Shown piece by piece: positions 32,991-43,266 of a DNA stretch of 64,000 bases. The DNA lies in the NCBI GenBank assembly GCA_019459145.1, contig JAIBEK010000018.1, positions 186,001-250,000 on the forward strand, read 5' to 3'. Both the position numbers and the translations under genes were made by a program. The stretch is from Arenimonas sp. (lineage in GTDB: Bacteria > Pseudomonadota > Alphaproteobacteria > Rhizobiales > Rhizobiaceae). The first letter of the stretch is position 1. Each line of letters begins with the position of its first letter. The notes beneath the pieces were generated by a model. It was not told the origin of the DNA, searched no databases, and worked only from the letters and a program-made list of their open reading frames with translations.

Positions 32991-35405
32991 CTATCCGAGA
33001 TAGGTTCTGGCGAGCAGGTCGGAGAGCTTTTCAAGGTCGCGCTCCAGGCCCGAATAGATCTCGGCGGTCATCGTTTCCGGCGTCATCACCGCCAGCATCG
33101 AGTGCAGCCGCATGGTCTCGCGATAGAGGGGCGACATCTGCCCGTTGACGAAGGCATTGGGCAATTGCTCGACCTCGGTGCGGATCTCGTTCAGCTGGTA
33201 CAGGATCGAGCGTGGATTGAGCGGATCGAGCGCCAGCAAGTCGGTGACGGTCAGCCGGGCGGTGCTGACATTGTAGCGGCGGCGATGGGTCATGACGTTG
33301 TCGCCGATCTCCAGGGCCATGTCGAGCGCGCCGTCGGGGGCCTGGTCCGCCGTCATGTGGCCGAGCAGGCGCGTCATGTGCAGGCCGCGCTCCAACAACC
33401 GTCCGATGGTGAGGAAGCGCCAGCCGGTGAAGCGGTACATGTTTTCATGCACCAGGCCGGCAAAGCCGGCGAGCTTGCGCAAGAGCACGGTCATCGCGTG
33501 CGCCGCGTCGTCGCCGTGCCCGACCGCATCGTGGAAACGGCGGGCGGTCTTGGCCAGGTCGTTCAGCGCCAGCCAGCCGTCGGGCGAAAAGCGATCGCGG
33601 ATATTGCTCGCCGAATAGACGGCACTGTCGATGTTGCGCAACAGACTTTCCGGCACGCCATGCGTCATGTCGACGTCGATGTCGGACAGGGAGCGGGTGA
33701 CATAGGCGAGCAGCGGCTGATCCGGATCGGCGGATTCGGCAAAGCGCGCATGCCAGGCGCGCAGGATGCGCAGCGCGCCTTCGGAGCGCTCGATATAGCG
33801 GCCGAGCCAGTAGAGATTGTCGGCCGCGCGGCTCGGCAGGCTGCCGGGCATGTTGCGGGCGAAGCTCTCCTCGGCGGGAAGAAGCGAGGTGCGGTCGACC
33901 GGCTTGTCCGAGACGATCCACACGTCGGCGGCGCTGCCGCCCGACTGCATGGCAATCGCCGTGACGTCGTCGCCGGAACCGATGCGGGCAAAGCCCCCGG
34001 GCATGATCTGCCAGCCGTCGCGGGTGCGGGCGGCATAGACCCGCAGCGACATCGGACGCGGCGTCAGCTTGCCGTCGACCAGCGCCGGGGTGGTGGAGAG
34101 GGTCACGACCTCCTGGCCGACGAGGTTGGAGCCTTCGGTCTCCAGCCATTCGGCGGTCGAATGGCGGGACAAGCCGGACACCCGCGAACCGAGCACGGAT
34201 CGGCCGTTGTCGTCGAAGAAGGGCAGGCGGGAATAGGCCGGGCCGATCACCATGCGGTCGATGTTGCGCGCCACATGCGCGCGCTCGCTCTTCTGGCCGC
34301 ACCACCAGGTGGCGATCGACGGGAGCGCCAGGTCCTCGCCCAGCAGATGGCGACAGATGGTCGGCATGAAGGCGAGGAAGGCGCGGGTCTCGATGATGCC
34401 GGAGCCGAGGGCGTTGACGAAGGTGACGGAGCCGTTGCGCAGGGCCTGCACCATGCCCGGCGTGCCGATATGCGAATTCTGGTTCAGTTCGAGCGGATCG
34501 GCAAAGGCCGCGTCGAGGCGTCGCCACAGCACGCTGATCGGCTTGAGCCCGGCGACGGTTCGCACCATGACGCGGCCGTTGACCACGGTCAGATCCTCGC
34601 CCTCCAGCAGCATGATCCCGAGATAGCGGGCGATGTAGGCGTGTTCGAAATAGGTTTCGTTGGCCGGGCCGGGCGAAAGCACGGCGATGCGGTCGTCGCG
34701 GTTTTGTTTCTGCGCTTGCAGGGCCTCGCGGAAGGCGCCGAAGAAGGGGGCGAGGCGATGCACATGGCTTTCGCCGTAGACGTCGGAAAAGGCACGCGTG
34801 GTCGCCACCCGGTTTTCCAGGGCAAAGCCGGCGCCGGAAGGCGCCTGGGTACGGTCGGAGAGCACCCACCAATTGCCGTCCGGCCCACGGCCGATCTCGA
34901 AGGAGCAGAAATGCAGATAGTGGCCGCCGGCGGGCTTGATGCCGGCCAGGGGGCGCAGGAATTCCGGATTGGAGGCGACAAGGGCCGGCGGCAGGAAGCC
35001 CTGTTCGACGAGCTTGTTGTCGCTGTAGACGTCGGCGACGACGGCTTCAAGCAGGTTGGCGCGTTGGACGAGACCGGCGGCCAGCACGTTCCATTCCTTC
35101 TCGTCGATCAGCACCGGAATGTGCGAGAAGGGCCAGGCGCGCTCGCTCGATCCGGTGGCGCCATAGGCCCGGTAGAAAACCCCTGCATCGCGCAGGTAGC
35201 GGTCGGCGCGGGCGAAGCGCTCATGCAGGTCGTGCTCGGACATGCGCTCGAGCGCGGCGACGAAGGACTGCCAGACCGGGCGGATATTCCCCTCGGAGTC
35301 GAGCATTTCGTCGGCTGCGCCGGGAAGCGCGTGGTAACCCGCGGTTCGCGCTTCTCTCCGCTCCTCGTCTGCCGGGCCTCTATCCGCTGCCGGTTTGCTT
35401 GCCAT
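32991..35405 (-). CDS. Circularly permuted ATP-grasp ligase fused to alpha-E domain
   Basis: An 804-residue protein. Residues about 50-500 form a circularly permuted type 2 ATP-grasp domain (former DUF404/DUF407), with FEIGRGPDGNWWVLSDRTQA, ALENRVATTRAFSD and SVLWRRLDAAFADPLEL. ATP-grasp enzymes make amide or peptide bonds through an acyl phosphate. From residue 518 an alpha-E domain (former DUF403) starts with RAADNLYWLGRYIERSE. The two are separate genes in many genomes and fused here. The start MASKP at 35405 follows the upstream stop by four bases. No substrate is known. The gene sits between two transglutaminase genes, suggesting synthesis and trimming of a peptide tag. Confidence 0.88.
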   Translation of the reverse strand: MASKPAADRGPADEERREARTAGYHALPGAADEMLDSEGNIRPVWQSFVAALERMSEHDLHERFARADRYLRDAGVFYRAYGATGSSERAWPFSHIPVLIDEKEWNVLAAGLVQRANLLEAVVADVYSDNKLVEQGFLPPALVASNPEFLRPLAGIKPAGGHYLHFCSFEIGRGPDGNWWVLSDRTQAPSGAGFALENRVATTRAFSDVYGESHVHRLAPFFGAFREALQAQKQNRDDRIAVLSPGPANETYFEHAYIARYLGIMLLEGEDLTVVNGRVMVRTVAGLKPISVLWRRLDAAFADPLELNQNSHIGTPGMVQALRNGSVTFVNALGSGIIETRAFLAFMPTICRHLLGEDLALPSIATWWCGQKSERAHVARNIDRMVIGPAYSRLPFFDDNGRSVLGSRVSGLSRHSTAEWLETEGSNLVGQEVVTLSTTPALVDGKLTPRPMSLRVYAARTRDGWQIMPGGFARIGSGDDVTAIAMQSGGSAADVWIVSDKPVDRTSLLPAEESFARNMPGSLPSRAADNLYWLGRYIERSEGALRILRAWHARFAESADPDQPLLAYVTRSLSDIDVDMTHGVPESLLRNIDSAVYSASNIRDRFSPDGWLALNDLAKTARRFHDAVGHGDDAAHAMTVLLRKLAGFAGLVHENMYRFTGWRFLTIGRLLERGLHMTRLLGHMTADQAPDGALDMALEIGDNVMTHRRRYNVSTARLTVTDLLALDPLNPRSILYQLNEIRTEVEQLPNAFVNGQMSPLYRETMRLHSMLAVMTPETMTAEIYSGLERDLEKLSDLLARTYLG

Positions 35406-35409
35406 ATCG

Positions 35410-38400
35410 TCAAATGCCCTGGGGTCGCCGCAAGTCCAGCGTATGGGGGAATTCCGCAGACACCGTCTCAGGCCAAAGCGGGAAATTGCCCGCTGTATGG
35501 CCCCATGGCTCGAAACGCGCAAGCCGTCGTGCTTCCGCTTCGTTCCCGTTCACAGGGAAAGTGTCATAGTTGCGACCGCCCGGATGCGCCACGTGATAGA
35601 CGCAACCGCCCAACGACCGGCCCGACCATATATCATAGACATCAAATGTTAGCGGTGTGTTGACCGGCAGCACCGGATGCAGGCCTGATGCCGGTTGCCA
35701 GGCCTTGTAGCGCACGCCGCCGACCGAAACGCCGTTCACGCCGGTCTTCGCCAGCGGCACGCGCCGTCCGTTACAGGCGATCGCGTAGCGGTCCGGGTTT
35801 CCGGTTTCCAGCCGCACCTGCAGCCGTTCGACCGAGGAATCGACATAACGCACGGTGCCGCCGATCGCACCCTGTTCGCCCATGACATGCCAGGGCTCGA
35901 GCGCCTGGCGCAATTCCAGCCGCTGATCGCCGTATTCGACCTCGCCGTAGAAGGGGAAGCGGAATTCGAGCTGGGCGGCGAACCATTCCGGCTTGAAGTC
36001 GAAACCGTTGTCTCGCAGGTCGGCCAGCACTTCGAGGAAGTCCTGCCAAATATAGTGCGGCAGCATGAAGCGGTCGTGCAGGGCCGTGCCCCAGCGCACG
36101 AAGTTGCCGCCGGTCGGGTTCTTCCAGAAGCGGGCGATCAGCGCGCGCACCAGCAGCTGCTGGGCAAGCGACATGCGGGCATTCGGCGGCATTTCGAAGC
36201 CGCGGAACTCGACGAGGCCGAGACGGCCGGTCGGACCGTCGGGCGAGAACATCTTGTCGATGCAGATCTCGGCGCGGTGGGTGTTGCCGGTCACGTCGAT
36301 CAGCAGGTTGCGGAACAGCCGGTCGACCAGCCAGGGCAGCGGCGGAGCCTCGCCCGCTCCGGGCATCGGGATCTGCGCCATGGCGATTTCAAGTTCGTAG
36401 AGGCTGTCGTGGCGTGCCTCGTCGATGCGCGGCGCCTGGCTGGTCGGGCCGATGAACAGGCCGGAGAACAGATAGGACAGCGAGGGGTGGCGCTGCCAGT
36501 GCAGGATCAGGCTCTTCAACAGGTCGGGACGGCGCAGGAACGGGCTGTCGGCCGGATTAGCCCCGCCGACCACCACATGGTTGCCGCCGCCGGTGCCGGT
36601 GTGGCGACCGTCGATCATGAACTTGTCGGCGCCGAGACGCGATTCGCGCGCCTCCTCGTAGACCGCACTGGTGATCGAGACGCAATCGTCCCAGTTGGCT
36701 GCCGGATGAATGTTGACCTCGATGACGCCCGGATCGGGGGCGACGCGCACCACATTGATGCGCTCGTCATGCGGCGGGGCATAGCCTTCGATATGGACCG
36801 GCAGGCCGATGGCGGTTGCCGCCTGCTCGGCGGCGGCGACCAGTTCGAGATAGTCCTCGATCCGCTCGACCGGCGGCATGAAGATGCTGAGGCGGCCATC
36901 GCGCACCTCGACCGACATGGCGGTGCGCACCGCGCCGCCGAGTTCGCCGAGAACCTGCTCGACGCGGCCCTGCTGGATGGTGTCGTCCACCTGGAACGAG
37001 GCTTCGGGCATGGCGCGGCCGGCGGGCTCCACGACTTCCGGCAGGGGTCCCCGCGGCTCGCTCGGATCAGCGGGGTGGATATAGGGAAACTGCGACGGCG
37101 GAACATGTGGCAGGGCGCCGAGCGGCAGGCGGTAGCCGACGGGGCTGTCGCCGGGCACGAGGAAGATCTTGCCGCGGCGGGTCTTCCATTTCTCGCTCAC
37201 CCAGCGTTTGCCGGTGGCCTTGCTGTTCCAGGTCTGGACCGGCAGGACATAGCCGCTCGGCTCGGTCAGGCCGCGTTCGAAGACGCGGGCGATGCGGCTT
37301 CGTTCTTCGGGGTCCTTGAGCCTGGAATTGGCCGGATCGACATTGTCGGGAAGGTTGGCTTCCTTGAGGATCCATTCGCCGGGATCCTCATAGGCCGGCA
37401 CCACCATTTCCGGTTCGATGCCGAGCGCACCGGCGATCTCGCCCAGCAGTCGGCCGGCGTCGTCGGCGGAGACGTCGTAGCGCTTGCCTTCCTCGGCCAC
37501 CAGTTCGGCATTCTGCCAGATCGGCTTGCCGTCCTTGCGCCAGTAGAGCGAGAAGGTCCAGCGCGGCAGGGTTTCGCCGGGATACCACTTGCCCTGGCCA
37601 TAGTGCAGGAAGCCGCCGGGCGCGAAGCGCTGCCTCAGTCGCCGGATCAGATCATCGGCCTTGTCGCGCTTGGTCGGGCCGACGGCGTCGGTGTTCCACT
37701 CCTCCGACTGGAAATCGTCGATCGACACGAAGGTCGGCTCGCCGCCCATGGTGAGGCGCACGTCGCGGGCGTTCAGTTCCGCATCGACGCGATGGCCGAG
37801 CGCGTTCAGCGCATCCCAGCTTTCGTCGGAGAACGGCATGGTGATGCGCGGGTGCTCGGCGACGCGCTTCACCGTCATGGCGAAATCGAATTCGGTGTTC
37901 GCATGTCCGAAATAGCCGCCGGTGATCGGCGCGGCATTGCGATAGTGCGGGGTTGCCGCGAGCGGGATGTGGCTTTCGCCGGTCAACAGACCGGAGGTCG
38001 GGTCGAGGCCGACCCAGCCGGCGCCGGGCAGGTAGACTTCGGCCCAGGCATGCAGGTCGGTGAAGTCGACCTCGGTGCCCGACGGCCCGTCGAGCGCCTT
38101 CAGGTCCGGCTTCAGCTGGATGAGGTAGCCCGAGACGAAGCGGGCGCCGAGACCCAGCCGGCGCAGCACTTGCACCAGCAGCCAGCTTGTGTCGCGGCAC
38201 GAGCCCTGGCCGATGGTCAGCGTATCGTCCGGCGTCTGGACGCCGGGCTCGAGGCGGATGACATAACCGATCTTCTGCTGCAGGGCGGCGTTGAGGCCGA
38301 CGACCATGTCGACCGTGCCCTGGCCGAGCGTCTTGTCGAGCGTCTGCATGAAGGCGGCCAGTGCCGGGGTGTCCGGCTCGGGCGTCCTGTAGATCTTCAG

Positions 38401-38739
38401 GTCGTCGCGGATGTCGGCCGGGTATTCGAACGGCCACTTGCTCGCTTCCTCCTCGACGAAGAAGTCGAAGGGATTGTAGACGGTCATGTCGGCGACGAGA
38501 TCGACCTCGATCTTGAACTCGGTGACCGGATCGGGGAAGACGAATCGCGCCTGGTAATTGCCGTAAGGGTCCTGCTGGAGGTTGACGAAGTGATTGGCCG
38601 GCGTGACCTTGAGCGAATGGCTCAATACCTTGGTGCGGGAATGGGCAGCCGGTTTCAACCGGATGATCTGGGGTCCGAGCCGGACCGGCGTGTCATACTT
38701 GTAATGGGTGAGATGGTAGATGCTCGCCTTGATCGACAT
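35410..38739 (-). CDS. Transglutaminase-like protein with DUF2126 domain
   Basis: A 1109-residue protein. The first 300 residues are a transglutaminase-like module: a beta domain ([20 protein letters not shown]), Cys in [14 protein letters not shown], His in [11 protein letters not shown] and Asp in GLDPTSGLL. The rest, from about residue 315, is DUF2126, with [27 protein letters not shown] and [17 protein letters not shown]. The last motif resembles metal- or nucleotide-binding loops of glutamine synthetase-like ligases, an assignment from published domain analysis rather than from residues I can prove. It is the first gene of the three-gene cluster and has an upstream gap of 213 bases for a promoter. 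Confidence 0.9.
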   Translation of the reverse strand: MSIKASIYHLTHYKYDTPVRLGPQIIRLKPAAHSRTKVLSHSLKVTPANHFVNLQQDPYGNYQARFVFPDPVTEFKIEVDLVADMTVYNPFDFFVEEEASKWPFEYPADIRDDLKIYRTPEPDTPALAAFMQTLDKTLGQGTVDMVVGLNAALQQKIGYVIRLEPGVQTPDDTLTIGQGSCRDTSWLLVQVLRRLGLGARFVSGYLIQLKPDLKALDGPSGTEVDFTDLHAWAEVYLPGAGWVGLDPTSGLLTGESHIPLAATPHYRNAAPITGGYFGHANTEFDFAMTVKRVAEHPRITMPFSDESWDALNALGHRVDAELNARDVRLTMGGEPTFVSIDDFQSEEWNTDAVGPTKRDKADDLIRRLRQRFAPGGFLHYGQGKWYPGETLPRWTFSLYWRKDGKPIWQNAELVAEEGKRYDVSADDAGRLLGEIAGALGIEPEMVVPAYEDPGEWILKEANLPDNVDPANSRLKDPEERSRIARVFERGLTEPSGYVLPVQTWNSKATGKRWVSEKWKTRRGKIFLVPGDSPVGYRLPLGALPHVPPSQFPYIHPADPSEPRGPLPEVVEPAGRAMPEASFQVDDTIQQGRVEQVLGELGGAVRTAMSVEVRDGRLSIFMPPVERIEDYLELVAAAEQAATAIGLPVHIEGYAPPHDERINVVRVAPDPGVIEVNIHPAANWDDCVSITSAVYEEARESRLGADKFMIDGRHTGTGGGNHVVVGGANPADSPFLRRPDLLKSLILHWQRHPSLSYLFSGLFIGPTSQAPRIDEARHDSLYELEIAMAQIPMPGAGEAPPLPWLVDRLFRNLLIDVTGNTHRAEICIDKMFSPDGPTGRLGLVEFRGFEMPPNARMSLAQQLLVRALIARFWKNPTGGNFVRWGTALHDRFMLPHYIWQDFLEVLADLRDNGFDFKPEWFAAQLEFRFPFYGEVEYGDQRLELRQALEPWHVMGEQGAIGGTVRYVDSSVERLQVRLETGNPDRYAIACNGRRVPLAKTGVNGVSVGGVRYKAWQPASGLHPVLPVNTPLTFDVYDIWSGRSLGGCVYHVAHPGGRNYDTFPVNGNEAEARRLARFEPWGHTAGNFPLWPETVSAEFPHTLDLRRPQGI

Positions 38740-38887
38740 GTCTGCTGTTCGCCCTCTTTGCCCGTTGTTCTTTTATGCCGGGCTAAAGGGCGATCTTGTG
38801 CAATGCAGCGTCATAAAGCAAGGGTGCCGCGCCCTGGTGCAGGACGGGACATCCTTTTGCGCATTGTCCCGGCGGCGGGTAAGGACC

Positions 38888-38914
38888 GACCCGCGAAGGC
38901 CTGTTTCGCGGGTC
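38888..38914. repeat. Perfect 10-bp inverted repeat upstream of the transglutaminase cluster
   Basis: GACCCGCGAA (38888-38897) and TTCGCGGGTC (38905-38914) flank a 7-base loop, between the end of the GDP-mannose gene and the start of the DUF2126 gene. There is no T-run on the minus strand, so I see it as a hairpin or operator rather than a clear terminator. Confidence 0.45.
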
Positions 38915-38952
38915 GAGATTTGTCTTTGACGTGCGCGCTTCAACGCCGCGGA

Positions 38953-40380
38953 TCAGCTCCGGCCGAACTCGTCGACCAGGCGAATGATATCGTCCTCGCC
39001 AAGATAGGAACCGGTCTGGATCTCGATGAGCTCCAGCAGGATCTTGCCGGGATTGCCGAGCCGGTGCACGGCCCCTTGCGGGATATAGATCGACTGGTTC
39101 TCGTGCAGCATGGTCACCTTGTCATCGATCGTCACTTCGGCGGCGCCCTTGACGCAGATCCAGTGCTCCGAACGGTGGTGATGCTTTTGCAGCGACAGCT
39201 TCTTGCCCGGATGGACGAAGAGCCGCTTCACCTGGAAGCGCTCGCCGTTCAGCACCGAGGTGTAACCGCCCCAGGGGCGAAGCGAGGTCGGGTGGTTCTC
39301 GGTCAGCGTCGCGGTCTTCTTGTCGGCGGCGAGCAGCTTGACGAGATTGCCGACCTGCTGGCTGTCGTCGAGGCGGCCAACATAGACGGCGTCCTCGCTG
39401 GCGATCACGGCCACGCCATCCATGCCCTGAACGGCGAGATGGCTGTTGCGCGACATGACCAGCGAATTGCGGGTGTTGACCAGCGTCGCATTGCCGCTGA
39501 CCACATTGCCGTCCGGATCGGCATTGCCGAGCTTCCATACGGCGTCCCAGCTGCCGAGGTCGGACCAGCTGATCGGCGAGGGAACCACGGCGGCATTGGC
39601 CGTCTTTTCCATCACCGCATAGTCGATCGAGATGCTCGGGCTCTCGGCGAAGGCTTCGGCGTCGAGGCGGCTGAAGTCGAGATCCTTGCTCGCGCCACGC
39701 ACCGATTTCTCCGCCGCGGCCAGCACGTCCGGCGCCAGCAGGCGCAGTTCGGAGAGGATCTGCCCGGCGGTGAAGACGAACATGCCGGAATTCCAGAAGT
39801 AGTTTCCGGCGGCGAGCATCTTCTCCGCGTCCTCGAGCTTCGGCTTCTCGACGAAGCGCTTCACGGCGTTGGCGCCGGCCGTGAGCGGCTCGCCCATCTC
39901 GATATAGCCGTAGCCGGTGGCCGGCTCGGTCGGGGTGATGCCGAAGGTGACGATCTTGCCGGCGCGCGCGGCGGTGGCGGCCGCGTCGACGCAGGTCCGG
40001 TAGCGCTCGTCGGTGGCGATGTCATGGTCGGACGGCAGGACCTGCAGGAGCGTGTCACTGCCGTAGAGATCGTCGACGATCAGGGCAGCGACGGCAACGG
40101 CCGCCGCCGTGTTGCGCGCTTCCGGCTCCAGCACGATGCCGCAGAGCTTGGCATCCATCTCGCGGGCCTGTTCGGCCACCAGGAAACGAAATTCCTCATT
40201 GGTGATCACCAGCGCCGGCTCGTAGAGGTCGTGGTCGGCGACACGGTCGAGGGTGCCCTGGAAAAGCGTCTTGTCGCCAATGAAGCGGATGAACTGCTTG
40301 GCGGCGGTGGCGCGCGACAGGGGCCAGAGGCGGGTACCTTTCCCTCCCGCCATGATGACGGGGACGATCTTCTCGGTCAT
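38953..40380 (-). CDS. Mannose-1-phosphate guanylyltransferase / mannose-6-phosphate isomerase
   Basis: Bifunctional type II enzyme of 475 residues that makes GDP-mannose for polysaccharide synthesis. VIMAGGKGTRLWPLSR is the pyrophosphorylase signature and FVEKPKLEDA the sugar-binding motif. The C-terminal cupin isomerase domain contains KLSLQKHHHRSEHWICVKG and YIPQGAVHRLGNPG. The start MTEKIVPVIM at 40380 is used; the frame extends upstream without a better start. No polysaccharide cluster surrounds it. Also named cpsB, manC or noeJ in relatives. Confidence 0.94.
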   Translation of the reverse strand: MTEKIVPVIMAGGKGTRLWPLSRATAAKQFIRFIGDKTLFQGTLDRVADHDLYEPALVITNEEFRFLVAEQAREMDAKLCGIVLEPEARNTAAAVAVAALIVDDLYGSDTLLQVLPSDHDIATDERYRTCVDAAATAARAGKIVTFGITPTEPATGYGYIEMGEPLTAGANAVKRFVEKPKLEDAEKMLAAGNYFWNSGMFVFTAGQILSELRLLAPDVLAAAEKSVRGASKDLDFSRLDAEAFAESPSISIDYAVMEKTANAAVVPSPISWSDLGSWDAVWKLGNADPDGNVVSGNATLVNTRNSLVMSRNSHLAVQGMDGVAVIASEDAVYVGRLDDSQQVGNLVKLLAADKKTATLTENHPTSLRPWGGYTSVLNGERFQVKRLFVHPGKKLSLQKHHHRSEHWICVKGAAEVTIDDKVTMLHENQSIYIPQGAVHRLGNPGKILLELIEIQTGSYLGEDDIIRLVDEFGRS

Positions 40381-40803
40381 ATTCTGCTTTGCCTTTCGGT
40401 TTGGCGGACGATGGGCGACGGTACTGACGACCGGGCCGATGGGCACCGGCGTCATCCACACTTTGCGTGTGGCTTCGCCCATGGTCCTAACGCCCGGATG
40501 GCCGCGTTGTTGCATTTTTCGGCGAAAACTCCAACCCCACGCCCGTCGCCACCGCTTCCGGACCGTGAGAATTTCCGCCGCGTTTCAGCGGATATCCGCG
40601 ACCAGAAGGGTCCTTGGTCATGGTCATTTCCACGGAAACGTGGTGTCTTGGGCCGGTTATTCGATTGGCGAGCTTGGAGGGGTTCTCTTAATGATAAACT
40701 GCATTTCATCACTCCTTGACCGCCATGTCTGCGACGCAAGTTCTACTTCCCGCAGGACGGGCGATATTTCAGTGCGGCGCGCGGGTCTGCCTGGAGGATC
40801 GTC
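40381..40803. other. Divergent intergenic region with degenerate REP-like palindrome
   Basis: About 420 bases without a credible gene. At 40630-40643 CCACG-GAAA-CGTGG forms a hairpin within TGGTCATTTCCACGG, which recalls decayed copies of the widespread palindrome beginning GTCATTCCCGCG. GGAGGA at 40793-40798 serves the next gene. Confidence 0.4.
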
Positions 40804-41379
40804 ATTCGCCGGATAATCGCCCTCCTCGTGTCGCTCCTGTTGTCCGTCGCCCATGACGGTATGGCGAACGACCTGCCCTATGCCGGTTCGCAGGAGCCGA
40901 TCTGGACCGACCGACCGGTCAGGGTCGACAGGGCGGAGCAGCGATATGAGCGCGTTGCCGGGCTCTTCGATCCGTTCGTCACGAAGCTTCGCATCAAGCC
41001 TCAGGCCCAGGCGTTCGACGGTGGCTCCTTCCGTCAGGACGGATCAATCTATATCATCGCCGACGTGGTGGCGCCCGACCCGAAGCGCATCTGCCACGCC
41101 GATGACGGACAGATCAGCGCCTGCGGCAGCAAGGCCCGCGCCTTTCTGAAAAGCCTGATCAACCGCCGCTATCTCGAATGCCGGGCCTGGTCGGTCGCTT
41201 TGCGCACCTGGATGATCGACTGCCGGATCGGGCACACCCGGATCGCCGAGACGCTGGTCGCCTCGGGCCATGTTCGCGCGGCGCGGGATGCGGACCTGAT
41301 GGCCGTCGAGCAGGATGCGATGCAGCGCCGGGCCGGCCTCTGGGCGGATGCCGGGTGTCGGCTGTCGCGACGGTGTTGA
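40804..41379 (+). CDS. Exported thermonuclease-family (SNase-like) protein, probable ATT start
   Basis: A 191-residue protein with a staphylococcal nuclease-like core: DGSIYIIADVVAPDPKRICH, an SKARAFLKSLI helix and MIDCRIGHTRIAETLVASGH match the beta-barrel and helix of the family. The active-site Arg/Glu set is incomplete, so nuclease activity is uncertain. The first GTG in frame (40828) would leave a weak export signal; ATT at 40804, five bases after GGAGGA, yields MRRIIALLVSLLLSVAHDGM, a good signal peptide. I therefore propose the rare ATT start. Cys residues in the core fit a periplasmic protein. Confidence 0.68.
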   Translation: MRRIIALLVSLLLSVAHDGMANDLPYAGSQEPIWTDRPVRVDRAEQRYERVAGLFDPFVTKLRIKPQAQAFDGGSFRQDGSIYIIADVVAPDPKRICHADDGQISACGSKARAFLKSLINRRYLECRAWSVALRTWMIDCRIGHTRIAETLVASGHVRAARDADLMAVEQDAMQRRAGLWADAGCRLSRRC

Positions 41380-41543
41380 ACATGCGGGAAGAGACGCCAT
41401 TGCCGGTGGACGCATGGGCCTGACCGGTCACTGGCGGTGTCTGCACAAAACTCCTTGATTCCGATCACTGCGTCATGAAGGCTGATCCAGAATAAGGAAG
41501 GTTCGCGAACCGCCATGCGTTGCCCAGCCCGGAGGCCCAAGAG

Positions 41544-42524
41544 ATGAAAGCAATGGTGCTGCATGCGCCACGCCAGCCGTTGCGGCTGGAGGAGCGGCCC
41601 GATCCGGTGGCCGGCGTGGGGGAGATCGTCGTGCGGGTCGAGGCCTGCGCCGTTTGCCGGACCGATCTGCACGTCATCGACGGCGACCTGATGGAGCCGA
41701 AGCTGCCGCTGATACCGGGTCACGAGATTGTCGGCATCGTCGAGAGCTGCGGGGACGGTGTCGATCTCAAGCCCGGCCGACGCGTCGGCATTCCGTGGCT
41801 CGGCCATACCTGCGGTTGCTGCGGCTATTGCGCCAGCGGGCGGGAGAACCTCTGCGACAATCCCGGCTTCACCGGCTACACCCGTGACGGTGGCTTTGCC
41901 AGCCATGTGGTGGCGGATGCCGACTTCGCCTTTCCGCTCGACGGTTTCGACGATCCGGCCGCGGCCGCACCCTTGATGTGCGCCGGGCTGATCGGCTGGC
42001 GGTCGTTGAAGATGGCGGGTGAGGGCAGGCGCATCGGTATCTACGGTTTCGGCGCGGCGGCTCATATCATCGCGCAGGTCTGCGTCCACCAAGGCCGCGA
42101 GGTCTATGCCTTCACGCGGGCAGGGGATGAGCCCGCCCAGGCGCTGGCACGTTCGCTCGGCGCGGTCTGGACCGGCGGTTCCCAAGACAGCCCGCCGGTT
42201 CTGCTGGATGCCGCGATTATCTTCGCGCCGGTGGGCGAGCTTGTGCCTTTGGCCCTTCGCGCCGTTGCCAAGGGTGGGCGCGTTGTCTGCGGCGGCATCC
42301 ACATGAGCGATATTCCGCAGTTTCCCTATGCGATCCTGTGGGGCGAGCGGCAGATCCTGTCGGTCGCCAACCTCACGCGGGCCGATGCCGTGGAATTCCT
42401 GGACCTGGCGCCGCGTGCCGGCGTCACGACGACGACGACGGTCTATCCGCTGGAAAGGGCAAATGAAGCGCTCGCGGATCTCAGGGCTGGGCGGTTCCAG
42501 GGGGCGGCGGTTCTGGTGCCGTGA
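41544..42524 (+). CDS. Zinc-dependent alcohol dehydrogenase family protein
   Basis: A medium-chain dehydrogenase of 326 residues. The catalytic zinc site is seen in ACAVCRTDLHVIDGD and PGHEIVG, and the structural zinc site in HTCGCCGYCASGRENLCDN, with four Cys. The Rossmann segment is GIYGFGAAAHIIAQ. It resembles the AdhA/propanol-preferring group. ATG 41544, with GGAGG eight bases before, is preferred to TTG 41520. It converges with a MarR gene 24 bases away. Substrate is unknown. Confidence 0.9.
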   Translation: MKAMVLHAPRQPLRLEERPDPVAGVGEIVVRVEACAVCRTDLHVIDGDLMEPKLPLIPGHEIVGIVESCGDGVDLKPGRRVGIPWLGHTCGCCGYCASGRENLCDNPGFTGYTRDGGFASHVVADADFAFPLDGFDDPAAAAPLMCAGLIGWRSLKMAGEGRRIGIYGFGAAAHIIAQVCVHQGREVYAFTRAGDEPAQALARSLGAVWTGGSQDSPPVLLDAAIIFAPVGELVPLALRAVAKGGRVVCGGIHMSDIPQFPYAILWGERQILSVANLTRADAVEFLDLAPRAGVTTTTTVYPLERANEALADLRAGRFQGAAVLVP

Positions 42525-42548
42525 GCAAAATGGCTCCGGACGACGACT

Positions 42549-43007
42549 TTACGTCACGCGGAGTGGCGCGCGGCTGCGCTCGTTCACCGCCTCGCAGGCC
42601 TTCTGCAAGAGCCTTACGAATTCCTGGCGTTCGGCGGCGTCCAGTCCTTCCAGGAGAATCGATTGCACGTCGTTGACGATCGGACGGATCTCGGCGAGCG
42701 CCTGCGTGCCTTTCTCCGTGACGTAGAGATTGCGGGCCCGTCGATCACTCGGATTGGTTTCGCGGCGCACCAGTTCCTTCTGCACCAGCCTGTCGACCAC
42801 TCCGCCGATGGTCACGCGGTCATAGGCGATGCGGCTCGCCAAGGTCGCCTGGTCGAGACCCGGTTTGGCCTCGATGGCGCTGAGCGCCGCATATTGGACC
42901 GGCGTCAGGTCGAAACCCTTTTTGGCGGTTTCGTCCATGAAAACGGAAACCGAAGCCTGGTTCAGTCGACGAACCAGATGGCCGGGCATTTCATAGATTT
43001 CGAGCAT
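42549..43007 (-). CDS. MarR family transcriptional regulator
   Basis: A 152-residue winged-helix repressor. The region TLASRIAYDRVTIGGVVDRLVQKELVRRETNPSDRRARNLYVT contains the recognition helix and the wing with the DRRA signature. ATG 43007 is directly preceded by an in-frame GTG at 43010. It is divergent from a fumarylacetoacetate hydrolase family gene, a common layout for a regulator and its target, and many relatives sense aromatic acids. The inducer is unknown. Confidence 0.9.
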   Translation of the reverse strand: MLEIYEMPGHLVRRLNQASVSVFMDETAKKGFDLTPVQYAALSAIEAKPGLDQATLASRIAYDRVTIGGVVDRLVQKELVRRETNPSDRRARNLYVTEKGTQALAEIRPIVNDVQSILLEGLDAAERQEFVRLLQKACEAVNERSRAPLRVT

Positions 43008-43266
43008 CACGATTGCGTTCCCCCCGCAAATTCATGCTTTTCTCTAGCGCTTATCGCGGCAACAAAAAAGAGATGGAGACGCGATTGCGCCTTTCTCCGC
43101 TTCCTTGGCCAACGGGCGCGGCCGTGCGTTTGCATGCGGGAGCATTTCGTCTGATCGGCATTTTTTCACTTCCGCGCGCCTGTCGACACTGGCGATCCGC
43201 CGGCTTAGCTGCTCTATGTCGTGACGGTGCCGCGGCGGCAGAGGCGCGGCGAGATCCGATCTGAAT

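Noticed and set aside
38888..38914. Terminator for the GDP-mannose gene
   Set aside because: The stem is perfect, but the minus strand has no T-run after it.
35695..40719. A plus-strand open frame of 1674 codons antisense to the transglutaminase gene and the GDP-mannose gene
   Set aside because: It spans two unrelated genes and their gap and is rich in the His, Arg, Gly and Val expected of an antisense frame. The opposite strand carries clear enzyme motifs.
40452..40739. A 95-codon minus-strand open frame in the gap before the nuclease-like gene
   Set aside because: It has low-information, Arg/Gly-rich content and overlaps the REP-like hairpin; there is no start signal.
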